From positions 1 to 64,000 of the forward strand of contig JAPKZB010000080.1 in assembly GCA_026393985.1 (NCBI GenBank): DNA of 64,000 nt, written 5' to 3'. The position numbers and the translations under genes are program-made. Position 1 is the first letter of the stretch. The number at the start of each line of letters is the position of its first letter. Shown in pieces: positions 27,008 to 35,671 of the stretch. The notes beneath the pieces are model-generated. The model was given only the letters and a program-made list of their open reading frames with translations. It did no database searches and was not told the origin of the DNA. This DNA is from Acidobacteriota bacterium (lineage in GTDB: Bacteria > Acidobacteriota > Terriglobia > Bryobacterales > Bryobacteraceae).

Positions 27008-27906
27008 TGGGGGAACCTCCAGATGCGTAGGGCGTTTTCGCCGAGAATGAGGCGGCGGTCCTCGTTCGAGTAGAAGGAGCAGTATTTGTCGACGAACTCG
27101 AGCTCTTTGTCCATGGGCAGTTCCCAGCGGGGGCGGGGATAGCCGGTGCCCCAGATGATCTGGCGGCCGCCGAACTCCTCGTAGATGGCCTTGTAGAAGG
27201 GCCAGGTATCTTCGTAGGGATACTTTTTCAGTTCGGTCATTTCGTAGGGTTCCGAGTTAGAGATCCAGACCTGGGGGAAGCGTTTGAGGCGGAACATTTT
27301 GCGGAATTCGGGCCAGGGGTCGGGGAGTTTGAGGTCGGGTTTGCCGGCGTGGTCGATGACGACTTTGACGCCGGGGAAGCGGGCGCACATGTCTTCGAGC
27401 ATGGGCATCTGATGGGGGAGGATGTAGTAGTTGAAGACGGCTTGGAGTTTCTCGGCTTCGCGCCAGGGGGGGTAGTGTTCGGGGGAGTTGGGCCAGGTGG
27501 CTTTGGGGTGGTAGATGGGGCTGAAGCGCATGCCCTGGAAGCCTTGTTCTTTGATCCAGTAGCGGAGTTTTTGAGGGGCTTGGGGGTCGAGGGGGTTGAG
27601 GAGTCCGTGGGCGACGAAGAGGTTGGGGTGTTGGTGGAGGGCGTGGGCGATGTAGGAGTTGTCCCAGCCGAAGTAGCGGGGGTTGATGAGGACGGCGTAG
27701 CGGAGGTTGAAGTCCCTCATCTGCTGGACCTGATTTTCGATGGGGGCCTGGACGGGGACGCGTTTGAGGGCGGGGCGTTCGGGGTGGGCGAAGGGGAACT
27801 TGGGGTCGTCGGTCCAGACTTCGAGATGGGTATCGATGAGGAGGCGGGGGGTGGGGGCGGCGGAGGCGGCGAGGGTGGAGGCGAGGAGGGTCCGGCGCGA
27901 AAGCAT
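27004..27906 (-). CDS. Amidohydrolase-2 family TIM-barrel hydrolase (lactonase-like)
   Basis: A 300-residue protein with an RR-containing signal (MLSRRTLLASTLAASAAP). The first strand is 'RLLIDTHLEVWTDD' (D-T-H replacing the canonical D-x-H-x-H: only one His is present). It also has 'FVAHGLLNP', 'GFQGMRFSPIYHP', 'VVIDHAGKPD' and 'IIWGTGYPRPRW', where the last strand normally carries a metal Asp ('GSDxP'). The family includes L-fucono- and L-rhamnonolactonases. Changes in two metal positions make the activity uncertain. It overlaps the next gene by four bases and is co-transcribed with it. Confidence 0.75.
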   Translation of the reverse strand: MLSRRTLLASTLAASAAPTPRLLIDTHLEVWTDDPKFPFAHPERPALKRVPVQAPIENQVQQMRDFNLRYAVLINPRYFGWDNSYIAHALHQHPNLFVAHGLLNPLDPQAPQKLRYWIKEQGFQGMRFSPIYHPKATWPNSPEHYPPWREAEKLQAVFNYYILPHQMPMLEDMCARFPGVKVVIDHAGKPDLKLPDPWPEFRKMFRLKRFPQVWISNSEPYEMTELKKYPYEDTWPFYKAIYEEFGGRQIIWGTGYPRPRWELPMDKELEFVDKYCSFYSNEDRRLILGENALRIWRFPQ

Positions 27907-27995
27907 GAGAGAAAGTATATGCTTCCGGACAGGAGAGTGGGGGAGGGCACCGGGGGGATCGGGTCAGGATAGGATGATGGGGAGGAAGGATAGAG

Positions 27996-29063
27996 ATGCC
28001 ACTACCGCTGATTCTCCGCTGGCCGATCCGCGAGGCGGCCCATGAGCCTTTGTTAGCCCGATTGGGTGCCGATCAGATCCTGGGGGAGGAGGCGGTGGAA
28101 GGAGCGCTGACTTCGGGCCTATGGCCGGGGATCCGCAGTCCGGGGGCGAAGGGCGGCAACCCGGATGTGGCGAGCGCGAGCCGGGAGCCGTGGGTGGATT
28201 CGAGCGGCTACCTGGCTGCGGTGCAACGCGCCCTGGGCCGCCCGAGCCTGCTGGCCCATCAGCACCGGAACCCGGAGCAGGGCGTACCGTTTGAATCGCT
28301 GGAGCTGGCGCTGGTGGAGGCGCGGGTGAACGGCGGGAACTTTGTGCTGTCGGTGGAGCCGCGCTACCGGAAGGCGCTGCTGGCCGGTGAGGACAAAGCG
28401 CTGGCGGCATGGAGTTCGCTCGCGCAGACGGCGGCGTGGCTGCGGAAGTACGAGGGTCTGTTTGGCCGCCCGACGCTGCCGACGCTGACGGCGTTGGTGG
28501 AGCCGGGCTATGCGACCACGGAGATCGCCAATCTGCTGTTCCGGCGGGGCGGGAGTCCGCGGCTGGCGGCGGCAGCGAACGTCCCGAAGCCGGATCCGGA
28601 GCGGACGGCGGTGCTGGTGGCGGCGGGGCTGAAGGAGGTGCCGGCGGCGGCGTGGGAGCACGCGGCGGCGGGGGCGACGGTGGTGATCGACAGCGCGCCG
28701 GCGGCGGGTTGGAATTACGGGTTGGGGAGGGGCCAGGTGGTGGCCTATCACAAGCGGGTGCAGGACCCGAGCGAGTTTGCGCTGGACTGCATTGATCTGG
28801 TGACGCATAAGCGACGCGCGGCGCGGCTATGGAACGCCCCGTCGGCGATCCCGCTGGCGACGGCCGGGGGGCTGCTGCACGTTATTCAATACGGTTCGCC
28901 GATTGAGGTGGAGATCCAGGCGCGGGTGCAGGGTTTGTACCGGTCGGCGACGCTGCTGCGTCCGGAGGGGCCGCCGCTCGCGTTGAAGCTCTACCGGCGC
29001 GGTACGATGTCGGAGGTTTTTCCGCCGAGCATTCAACGACTGGGTGTTGTACAGTTCGAATAA
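27996..29063 (+). CDS. Conserved hypothetical protein, possibly TIM-barrel
   Basis: A 355-residue protein without a signal peptide. The ATG follows GAGGAAGGA. Alternating helix/strand segments such as 'LELALVEARVNGGNFVLSVEPRY' and 'LPTLTALVEPGY' suggest an alpha/beta barrel, with a beta-rich C-terminal part ('QYGSPIEVEIQARVQGLYRSATLLRPE'). That layout recalls glycosidase-like proteins with an appended beta domain, but no catalytic signature is convincing. It lies 12 bases upstream of the DUF362 gene and is probably co-transcribed with it. Confidence 0.6.
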   Translation: MPLPLILRWPIREAAHEPLLARLGADQILGEEAVEGALTSGLWPGIRSPGAKGGNPDVASASREPWVDSSGYLAAVQRALGRPSLLAHQHRNPEQGVPFESLELALVEARVNGGNFVLSVEPRYRKALLAGEDKALAAWSSLAQTAAWLRKYEGLFGRPTLPTLTALVEPGYATTEIANLLFRRGGSPRLAAAANVPKPDPERTAVLVAAGLKEVPAAAWEHAAAGATVVIDSAPAAGWNYGLGRGQVVAYHKRVQDPSEFALDCIDLVTHKRRAARLWNAPSAIPLATAGGLLHVIQYGSPIEVEIQARVQGLYRSATLLRPEGPPLALKLYRRGTMSEVFPPSIQRLGVVQFE

Positions 29064-29075
29064 GGTGATTGCGCC

Positions 29076-30341
29076 ATGAACCATACTCGTCGTCAATTTC
29101 TAGCTGCTGCCGCCGCCCTGACGCCCTACCGGCTCATTGGCGCCCCTTCGCGTCCGCCGAAGGCCCGTTTTGCCGTGCATCCGTTTGTGGAGGCCAACCC
29201 GAAGGCGGTGTTCCTCAAGCGCACGCGGGTGCCGCACAAGATGGACGAGGCGACGAAGCTCAAAGAGGGCATCGCGTTTGCGCGGGATGTGTTTGTTCCC
29301 ACGGACGAGCCGACGGGCATTCCGATTTCGCACCGGGTGGTGCTGAAACCGAACTTCACCAGCGTGCGGAACCAGCGGCCGCACGAGGAGAACTGGGGGA
29401 CAGGGACCGATCCGCAGTTTTACGAGGGGATCATTATTGGTCTCAAAGAGATCGGCCTGAAACAGTTTTACTTCCTCGAGGCGAATAACTTCCATACGTG
29501 GAATTATCGGGGCTTGGCGGATATCAACGATCGCCACGGCGTCGAGGTGAATGAGCCGGACCGGCGGGCACGCAACTTCCGGGACAGTTACGAGATGAAC
29601 TGGACGAAGGTGCCGGACCCGGTGGTTTACACGAAGATCCCGCACTATGCGCCGGTGAACGAGCCGGATACGTGGCTGCTGAACATCGCCAAGTGGAAGT
29701 CGCACGGGATGTGCATGACGCTGGCTACCAAGAACGAACAGGGGTTGGTGGTGAAGCCCTACGTGCGGTTTTGTCCGGGCTGGCAGATGGTGACGGGCGT
29801 GCCGCAGTTCATGAAGGAGCATATTCATCCGGAGGTGGAGCGGCGGGTGAACTCATTCTTTGACCGGCACGTCCGGATGGGGTACGCGCGCTACCAGAGC
29901 AAAGCCGATTTGAGTCCGGTGCATCAGGAGATCTGGGCGCACAAGACGTGCGATAACGCGCAGACGCTGAAGACGGGCCTTGCGGTGATTGAGGGCATTT
30001 ACGGGCGCGACGGGGACGGGTTCGGGGTGGGCAATGACCATCTGACCAATCTGGTGATGTTCGGTAAGGACAAACTGCGGTTGGACATGATTGGGATGTA
30101 TCTGGGGGGCCACGAGCCGGGGAACGTGAATCTGTTCCGGATTGCCAAGGAGCGGGGACTGCTCGATACGTTCAATCCGCATGAGGTGGAGGTGTATGAG
30201 TGGGAGGACGGCAAAGCGGTGCGCCGCCGGTTGACCGACTTCCAGCGCACGCCGCTGCCGACTTACTACCTGCAGCGCGATGGGGAGCCGAAGTACCACC
30301 TGGTGAACGAAGCGTTCGATTACGACCGTGTGAAAACCTAG
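29076..30341 (+). CDS. DUF362 domain protein with RR-type signal
   Basis: A 421-residue protein. The N-terminus MNHTRRQFLAAAAALTP is a Tat-like signal (R-R-x-F-L). The body fits DUF362: 'HRVVLKPNFTSVR', 'FYEGIIIGLKEIGLKQFYFLEANN', 'DTWLLNIAKWKSHGMCMTLATKNEQGLV', 'GLAVIEGIYGRDGDGFG'. DUF362 is a domain of unknown function often found in ferredoxin-like or secreted redox proteins; no Fe-S cysteine cluster is visible here. A ribosome site (AAGGTGA) precedes the ATG. Function unknown. Confidence 0.75.
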   Translation: MNHTRRQFLAAAAALTPYRLIGAPSRPPKARFAVHPFVEANPKAVFLKRTRVPHKMDEATKLKEGIAFARDVFVPTDEPTGIPISHRVVLKPNFTSVRNQRPHEENWGTGTDPQFYEGIIIGLKEIGLKQFYFLEANNFHTWNYRGLADINDRHGVEVNEPDRRARNFRDSYEMNWTKVPDPVVYTKIPHYAPVNEPDTWLLNIAKWKSHGMCMTLATKNEQGLVVKPYVRFCPGWQMVTGVPQFMKEHIHPEVERRVNSFFDRHVRMGYARYQSKADLSPVHQEIWAHKTCDNAQTLKTGLAVIEGIYGRDGDGFGVGNDHLTNLVMFGKDKLRLDMIGMYLGGHEPGNVNLFRIAKERGLLDTFNPHEVEVYEWEDGKAVRRRLTDFQRTPLPTYYLQRDGEPKYHLVNEAFDYDRVKT

Positions 30342-30364
30342 CCGCCGGAGGAGGCGAGGCAATG

Positions 30365-30373
30365 TGATACAAT
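30365..30373 (+). promoter_or_regulatory. Possible extended -10 promoter of the second TonB receptor
   Basis: TGATACAAT (30365-30373) is an extended -10 (TG-N-TACAAT). GGAGGT at 30390-30395 is the ribosome site, nine bases before ATG 30405. No good -35 is seen, as expected for an extended -10 promoter. Confidence 0.4.
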
Positions 30374-30404
30374 CTCCGTTGCTAAAAAAGGAGGTTGGTC
30401 GCAA

Positions 30405-33400
30405 ATGAAAATTTGCCTTCGCTTGTTCTTCGCATTCTCCTGTTCGCTCGCTTTTGCGCAGCAGGACCGTGGGCTCATCACCGGGGTGATCAAAGACGGT
30501 TCCGGGGCCGTGATCACGGATGCCAATGTTACGGCAACCCGCACGGAAACCAATACGGTGATTAAGGTTTCGTCCGGCAGTTCGGGCGACTACACGCTGC
30601 CATCGCTCGAAATTGGCACCTATACGGTCCGCGTCGAGAAGACTGGCTTCAAGACTTCGGTGACCAACAACATTATTGTGTCGGCATCGGGCTCGGCGCG
30701 TATCGACGTGACGCTCGAGGTGGGTACGACGCAGCAGGCGATTGAAGTTTCGGCCGCGGCGTTGCAGGTGCAGACAGAAAATGCGCGGATTCAGACGGCG
30801 GTGGCCAACCGGCTGGTTGACCAGTTGCCGCTCGTGGTGGGCGGTCAGCTGCGCTCGCCGTTCGATCTGGCGCTGTTGACGCCGGAAGTCAAGGCGCCGA
30901 ATGATGGCAACAACAACTTCGCCATTGGCGGCGGACAGGCGGCAACTTACGGAGTGACGCTCGACGGCGTTTCGTCCAACACGGGCCGGGCGCTGCAGAC
31001 CCAGTGGGCGGCGATGAACACGCCTTCGCTCGATGCCATCAGCGAGTTCACCGTGGATTCGAACGGCTTCAAGGCCGAGTACGGCCGGGCGCAGGGCGGG
31101 CAGATGAGCTTTGTGTCGAAGTCGGGCACGAACGATTTCCACGGCAACCTGTTTGAGTTCCTGCGGAATGACGCGCTCGACGCCGGTTTCTTCAACAAGG
31201 GACTGCGCAAGCCGGTTTACAAGCAGCACGACTTTGGCGGCACGGCGGGCGGCCCGGTGATCATCCCGAAGCTGTACAACGGGCGGAACAAGTCGTTCTT
31301 CTTTGTCTCTTACGAAGCGTTCCGCAACCGCGAAGGCGCCAATCCGAGCTTCCTGTCGGTGCCGCCGCGCGAGTTCTACAATGGCGACTTCACCAACTGG
31401 GTGGACAACAACAACGCCCGGATCACAATTTTCGATCCGGCGACCGGCGCATCGGGCGTGCGGACGCCGTTCCCGAACAACCAGATTCCGGCCGCGCGCT
31501 TTGACCGCATCTTCCGCGCCATGGCGCCAATCGGCCAGACGGCGCTGCCGAACGTGGCCAACCTGGTGCCCGGCACCTCCGGCTACGTCCGCAACAACTA
31601 CATCCAGACCGGTACGCAGTTGGCGCCGTGGGATAAGTTCAGCGTGCGCGGCGACCACAACCTGAGCGAGAAGCACCGGTTGAGCTTCTTCTACGCCGAC
31701 AACAAGCGCTCGACGGCGCCGGGCGCCACGGGCCCCATTGGCCTGCCGGGGTTTCTGAACGGCGGTAACTTCAACAACACGACGAGCAAACAGTACCGGC
31801 TGAGCTGGGACTGGACGATCAGCCCGAACAAGATCAACCGCTTTTACGCGGGCGGCAACGACTGGCGCGAGATCAACCGGGCGCTGGCCGTGGGCGCGCA
31901 GAACTGGAAGGACGTGGTGTGTCTGCAGAACGTGCCGGACTGTAACAACAACCTGCTGAACGTCTCGCTAGCGGACTTTACGAGTTGGGGCGGTCCTTCG
32001 GACAACGGCTCCGATAACGGCGTCTACTCGTTTAACGACGACTTTACGTGGGTGCGCGGCCGCCACTCGTTCAAGATGGGCGGCATGTACGAGATGGTGA
32101 ACTACAACGGGTTTGGCCAGCAGAACATCATGGGCCAGGCATCGTTCAACCGGCGCGTGACGGGGCAGATTGGCGACCTGGCGAATCTGACCGGTTCCGG
32201 TTTTGCGAGCTTTATGCTGGGCGGCGCGGTGAGCGGCAATATCCACACCCCGCGCTACATTGCGCAGCGGTTCCCCTACGTGGGGCTGTACTTCCAGGAC
32301 GACTGGCGGGTGAGCAACAAGTTGACGGTCAACTACGGGATCCGGAACGACATCAACATTTCGCCGTTCGCGGCGCAGGATCAGTTCAGCGACTTTGATC
32401 CGACGCGTCCGAATCCGGGCGCCAACGGGCGGCCCGGCGCGTTGATCTTCTCGGGCACGGGCGAGGGGCGCGAAGGGCGCCGGCGGCTGGTGGATACGTG
32501 GTTCGGCGGCTGGGGTCCGCGTCTGTCGATGGCTTACAGCCTGAATGACAAGACCGTGATCCGGGCCGGAGCGGCGCGGACGTTCGGCGCGGTCCGGGCG
32601 GTGGGCGGTTCGACCCACTTCCAGGGTTTCGTGCAGATTTACGATACGCCGCAGCTCGATCCGCAAGGCTTCTCCCCGACCTTCTCCCTGCAGAACGGGT
32701 TCCCGGACTGGCCGCGGCCGCCGTTCCTGAAGCCGGATTTCAACAACTACAACTCGCAGCCGTGGTGGCAGGGCAACGAAGTGAGCCGGGCGCCGGAGAA
32801 CCTGACCTACACGCTGAACGTGCAGCGACAGGTGAACAGCGACACGGTGTTCGAGATGGGCTACAACTTCGTGCGGGGCACGCATCTGCAGGCGGGTCTG
32901 TTGAACTATAACCAGCTCAATTTTGCGGCGCTCCCGGCCAATCTGAGCCCGTTTACGGCCGCCGGACGGACTTTGCTCAATTCGCCGGTGTCGTCGCCGG
33001 CGGCGATTGCGGCCGGCATTGGGAAGCCGTTCCCGGCGTTCCGCGACAACCTGAGCGTGGCCTGGTCACTGCGTCCGTTCCCGCAGTTCAGCTCGATTGA
33101 CACGGCGGGCGGCAACGGCGACCGGAGTGGGCGTTCGGCCTACCATGCGCTGATTCTGAAGCTCGAGAAGCGGTATTCGAGCGGCCTGACGTTCCTGACG
33201 AGCTATGTGTTCTCGAAGATTCTGACGGACGCCGATTCGGCCTGGGTCGGCGGGGTGGCCATGGATCACTACAACCGGAAGCTGGAGTACTCGATCGGCC
33301 AGTTTGACCAGACGCACAATCTGAAGTTCAGCTACGTTTACGAACTGCCGTTCGGCAAGGGACGGAAGTGGATGAACCAGGGCGGCGCGGCGGACCTGCT

Positions 33401-33875
33401 GCTGGGTGGCTGGCGGTTTGGCGGAGTGCAGACGTATGCTTCCGGCACGCCGGTTGGCATTGGCACGACGGTGAGCTTCCCGTACTTTGGCGGGGCGAAC
33501 AAAGCGACCATCTCCAGCTACGAGGGCTGGCGCACGCCGGTGCAGGGCGACCGGTTTGATCCGTTCAAGCAGACCTTTATCAACCGCGAGGCCTTCCCGG
33601 CGCAGCCGACCGACCGGTTGGGCAACATGACACGTTACAATCCCAACTTCCGGTTCCTGCCGTCGCTGACAGAAAACTTCTCGATTGCGAAGGATTTCGT
33701 GATCAAGGAGAGCATCCGCTTCAACCTGCGGGGCGAGGCGTTCAACGCCTTCAACCGGACGCTGTGGGGCGGGGTGGGTGGTGCGCAGACGCTGCAGGAT
33801 CCGAACTTCGGCGTGTGGCGTAACCAGATCAACCAGCCGCGGCGGTTGCAGCTTGCTCTGAAGTTCTACTTCTAG
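30405..33875 (+). CDS. Oar-type TonB-dependent receptor
   Basis: A 1156-residue outer-membrane receptor. Signal peptide 'LRLFFAFSCSLAFAQ', then a CarboxypepD_reg-like domain ('TGVIKDGSGAVITDANVTAT', 'GDYTLPSLEIGTYTVRVEK'), plug ('TYGVTLDGVSSNTGR', 'AISEFTVDSNGFKAEYGRAQGG') and a large beta-barrel ending in Phe ('RLQLALKFYF'). It shares architecture with the receptors at 18684 and 37720 but is diverged in sequence, so ligands probably differ. It is followed by a strong terminator and appears to be a single-gene unit. Confidence 0.9.
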   Translation: MKICLRLFFAFSCSLAFAQQDRGLITGVIKDGSGAVITDANVTATRTETNTVIKVSSGSSGDYTLPSLEIGTYTVRVEKTGFKTSVTNNIIVSASGSARIDVTLEVGTTQQAIEVSAAALQVQTENARIQTAVANRLVDQLPLVVGGQLRSPFDLALLTPEVKAPNDGNNNFAIGGGQAATYGVTLDGVSSNTGRALQTQWAAMNTPSLDAISEFTVDSNGFKAEYGRAQGGQMSFVSKSGTNDFHGNLFEFLRNDALDAGFFNKGLRKPVYKQHDFGGTAGGPVIIPKLYNGRNKSFFFVSYEAFRNREGANPSFLSVPPREFYNGDFTNWVDNNNARITIFDPATGASGVRTPFPNNQIPAARFDRIFRAMAPIGQTALPNVANLVPGTSGYVRNNYIQTGTQLAPWDKFSVRGDHNLSEKHRLSFFYADNKRSTAPGATGPIGLPGFLNGGNFNNTTSKQYRLSWDWTISPNKINRFYAGGNDWREINRALAVGAQNWKDVVCLQNVPDCNNNLLNVSLADFTSWGGPSDNGSDNGVYSFNDDFTWVRGRHSFKMGGMYEMVNYNGFGQQNIMGQASFNRRVTGQIGDLANLTGSGFASFMLGGAVSGNIHTPRYIAQRFPYVGLYFQDDWRVSNKLTVNYGIRNDINISPFAAQDQFSDFDPTRPNPGANGRPGALIFSGTGEGREGRRRLVDTWFGGWGPRLSMAYSLNDKTVIRAGAARTFGAVRAVGGSTHFQGFVQIYDTPQLDPQGFSPTFSLQNGFPDWPRPPFLKPDFNNYNSQPWWQGNEVSRAPENLTYTLNVQRQVNSDTVFEMGYNFVRGTHLQAGLLNYNQLNFAALPANLSPFTAAGRTLLNSPVSSPAAIAAGIGKPFPAFRDNLSVAWSLRPFPQFSSIDTAGGNGDRSGRSAYHALILKLEKRYSSGLTFLTSYVFSKILTDADSAWVGGVAMDHYNRKLEYSIGQFDQTHNLKFSYVYELPFGKGRKWMNQGGAADLLLGGWRFGGVQTYASGTPVGIGTTVSFPYFGGANKATISSYEGWRTPVQGDRFDPFKQTFINREAFPAQPTDRLGNMTRYNPNFRFLPSLTENFSIAKDFVIKESIRFNLRGEAFNAFNRTLWGGVGGAQTLQDPNFGVWRNQINQPRRLQLALKFYF

Positions 33876-33906
33876 AGCGAAACCTGTTCATCCGTTGTTT
33901 GTGATG

Positions 33907-33938
33907 GCCTCCCGCCGGACCGGCGGGAGGCTTTTTTT
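33907..33938 (+). terminator. Rho-independent terminator after TonB receptor 2
   Basis: A perfect 12-base stem (GCCTCCCGCCGG at 33907-33918 with CCGGCGGGAGGC at 33920-33931) followed by seven T (33932-33938), 31 bases after the receptor stop. It abuts the stop of the convergent LmbE-like gene. Confidence 0.92.
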
Positions 33939-34845
33939 ATGGCAGGGGCCGGGCGCGTTCTTCGATCCAGGCCGGGAGCGGGCGTTTTTCGCCGGGGGCG
34001 GCGCCGTGGTAGTTGAACTCTTCGGCGAAAGCGAAGCCGTAGCGAACGCCGACGGCGGCGCTCAACTCGTCGACCCAGGCGATGGCGAGATCGGCGGCGG
34101 CGGTATCGGTCAATGCGGCGAGGGGGCCGAGGGGTTTGCCGGCTGCGGCCAAGCGGGCGCGGGTCTGTTCGGCGTAGGCGCGGTTGGCGGTGCGTAGCGC
34201 GGCGACGGCGGCGCGTTTGCGGGCCATCAGCGGGGCGATGTCGAACTTTTCCATGCGGGCGCCGTTGTGGCCGCCTTCGCCGGGGCGGTAGGGGCGGCCG
34301 ACGGCGTAGTAGTAGGTCTCGGGGACGCTGTAACCTTTCAGGCCGGCGCGGGCGAATTCATAGAGAAACGAGCCGCTGTTGGAGTAATTGGTCTCTTCGG
34401 CGGCGCGGCCGGTGAAGAACTGATCCCACTCGGGCGTGTAGTGGACGTAGGGATCGGGGAAGAAGAGTTTTTGGGGCTTCCAGGTGCGGATAAGGACGGT
34501 GAGCTGATTGCGCAGTTCGTTGCTTGAGACCTGGGCGAGTTCGCCGCTCTTGTGGTTGAGGGAGAAGAGTTCGGTGACGCCGAGGGCTCGGGCGGCGCGG
34601 GCGGCGTCGGCGTCACTGGCCAGGCGCGTCTCGGCGGGTCCGAGGCGGACGGAGTTTTTCTCGTCGTTGGCGATCTGAATGACGTAGACTTTGAAGCCGT
34701 CGGCGGCCAGCTTGGCGACTGTACCGCCGACGGCGCGGACGTAATCGCCGCCTCCGGCCGAGACGACAACAACCGAAGGCGCTTCGGCCGCGGCGACGAG
34801 GGCCGGCAGCAGGAGGCTAACGCAGATATTTCGCAGGGATCCCAT
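33937..34845 (-). CDS. PIG-L/LmbE-like protein, third of array, metal motif lost
   Basis: A 302-residue protein. The start at 34845 (MGSLRNICVSLLLPALVAAAEA) gives a signal peptide. The Rossmann-like LmbE fold is recognisable: 'VVVVSAGGGDYVRAVGGTVAKLAADGFKVYVIQIANDEKNS', 'ARALGVTELFSLNHKSGELAQVSSNELRNQLTVLIRTWKPQKLFFPDP'. The canonical zinc/base motif P-H-P-D-D is replaced by S-A-G-G-G, and the downstream His pair is mostly gone (only 'YVHYTPEW'). It is therefore predicted not to be a classical zinc deacetylase. It overlaps the previous gene by 29 bases. Confidence 0.75.
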   Translation of the reverse strand: MGSLRNICVSLLLPALVAAAEAPSVVVVSAGGGDYVRAVGGTVAKLAADGFKVYVIQIANDEKNSVRLGPAETRLASDADAARAARALGVTELFSLNHKSGELAQVSSNELRNQLTVLIRTWKPQKLFFPDPYVHYTPEWDQFFTGRAAEETNYSNSGSFLYEFARAGLKGYSVPETYYYAVGRPYRPGEGGHNGARMEKFDIAPLMARKRAAVAALRTANRAYAEQTRARLAAAGKPLGPLAALTDTAAADLAIAWVDELSAAVGVRYGFAFAEEFNYHGAAPGEKRPLPAWIEERARPLP

Positions 34846-35671
34846 ATTCAACTCCGGCATAGCGGAACTCTTCGGCCAGGGCATAGTTTGAACCTTCGGC
34901 TCCCAGGGCGGCGAGGCCGCGGAGGTTTTCTTCGGCCAGGCGGGCGGCGGCGGCATCGTCGACGGTGGCGAGCAGGGGGAGACGTTGGCCCGCCGCCGCG
35001 AGCCGTTCGCGGAGGCGTTCGGCGCGGGCGCGGTTGACGGTTTTCAGTTCGCGGGCGGCGGCGAGTTTTTGGGCGAACCAGGGGCTGATATCGACCTGGA
35101 CGGGTTGGGGGACGAACGCAGCGGCGGCTTCGGGCTCGCGACGGCGCGGGTCGACGGGTGGGGCGTAGTAGTAGACCTCGGGAGTGACGTAGGGTTCGAG
35201 GGCGAGGGCGGGGAGATAGTTGGCAAAGCGGGCGGCGTGCCAGGCGTCTTCGGCGGCGGCGCCGGCGTAGTAGCTGTCGAGGTTGCGGTCGTGTTCGGTG
35301 TGGGGGTTGGGGATGACGAGGACGGCGGGGCGGTGGCGGCGGATGAGGGTCAGCAGGCGGTCGCGGAGGGTGGTGTGGGGCACGTTGCGGAGTTCGCTGG
35401 CGGGGTAGCCGAACGACACGACTTCGGCAAGGCCCAGCACCTTGGCGGCGGCTTCGGCCTCGAGGCGGTTGCGCCAGGCGGCCTGTTCGGGGGGCATGTT
35501 CCAGCCTTCGAGACGATCATCACCGACGCGGACGAGGAGGCCGCGGAGGCCGGCGGCCAGTTGCCGCGCCACGAGGCCCGCGCAGCATTCGAGCCAGCGG
35601 GCATCGGCGGCGACGACCATGACGGTTTTGGGGGCGGCGGCGGCGGCGAGGAGAAACTGCCGGCGTCTCAT
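34817..35671 (-). CDS. PIG-L/LmbE-like protein, second of array, metal motif lost
   Basis: A 284-residue protein; start at 35671 (MRRRQFLLAAAAAP), an RR-type signal. The ATG overlaps the preceding stop (35668-35671). The LmbE order of elements is kept ('VMVVAADARWLECCAGLVARQL', 'AAAKVLGLAEVVSFGYPASEL', 'LRDRLLTLIRRHRPAVLVIPNPHTEHDRNLDSYYAG', 'VTPEVYYYAPP'). The P-H-P-D-D site reads A-A-D-A-R, so the zinc and catalytic Asp positions are absent. Part of the second His motif remains (H-x-x-H-D). Probably a pseudoenzyme or altered binding protein. Confidence 0.75.
   Translation of the reverse strand: MRRRQFLLAAAAAPKTVMVVAADARWLECCAGLVARQLAAGLRGLLVRVGDDRLEGWNMPPEQAAWRNRLEAEAAAKVLGLAEVVSFGYPASELRNVPHTTLRDRLLTLIRRHRPAVLVIPNPHTEHDRNLDSYYAGAAAEDAWHAARFANYLPALALEPYVTPEVYYYAPPVDPRRREPEAAAAFVPQPVQVDISPWFAQKLAAARELKTVNRARAERLRERLAAAGQRLPLLATVDDAAAARLAEENLRGLAALGAEGSNYALAEEFRYAGVEYGIPAKYLR

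Noticed and set aside
25829-27073. A 414-codon plus-strand frame
   Set aside because: Antisense of the toroid-glycosidase-like gene, no start signal, low-complexity translation.
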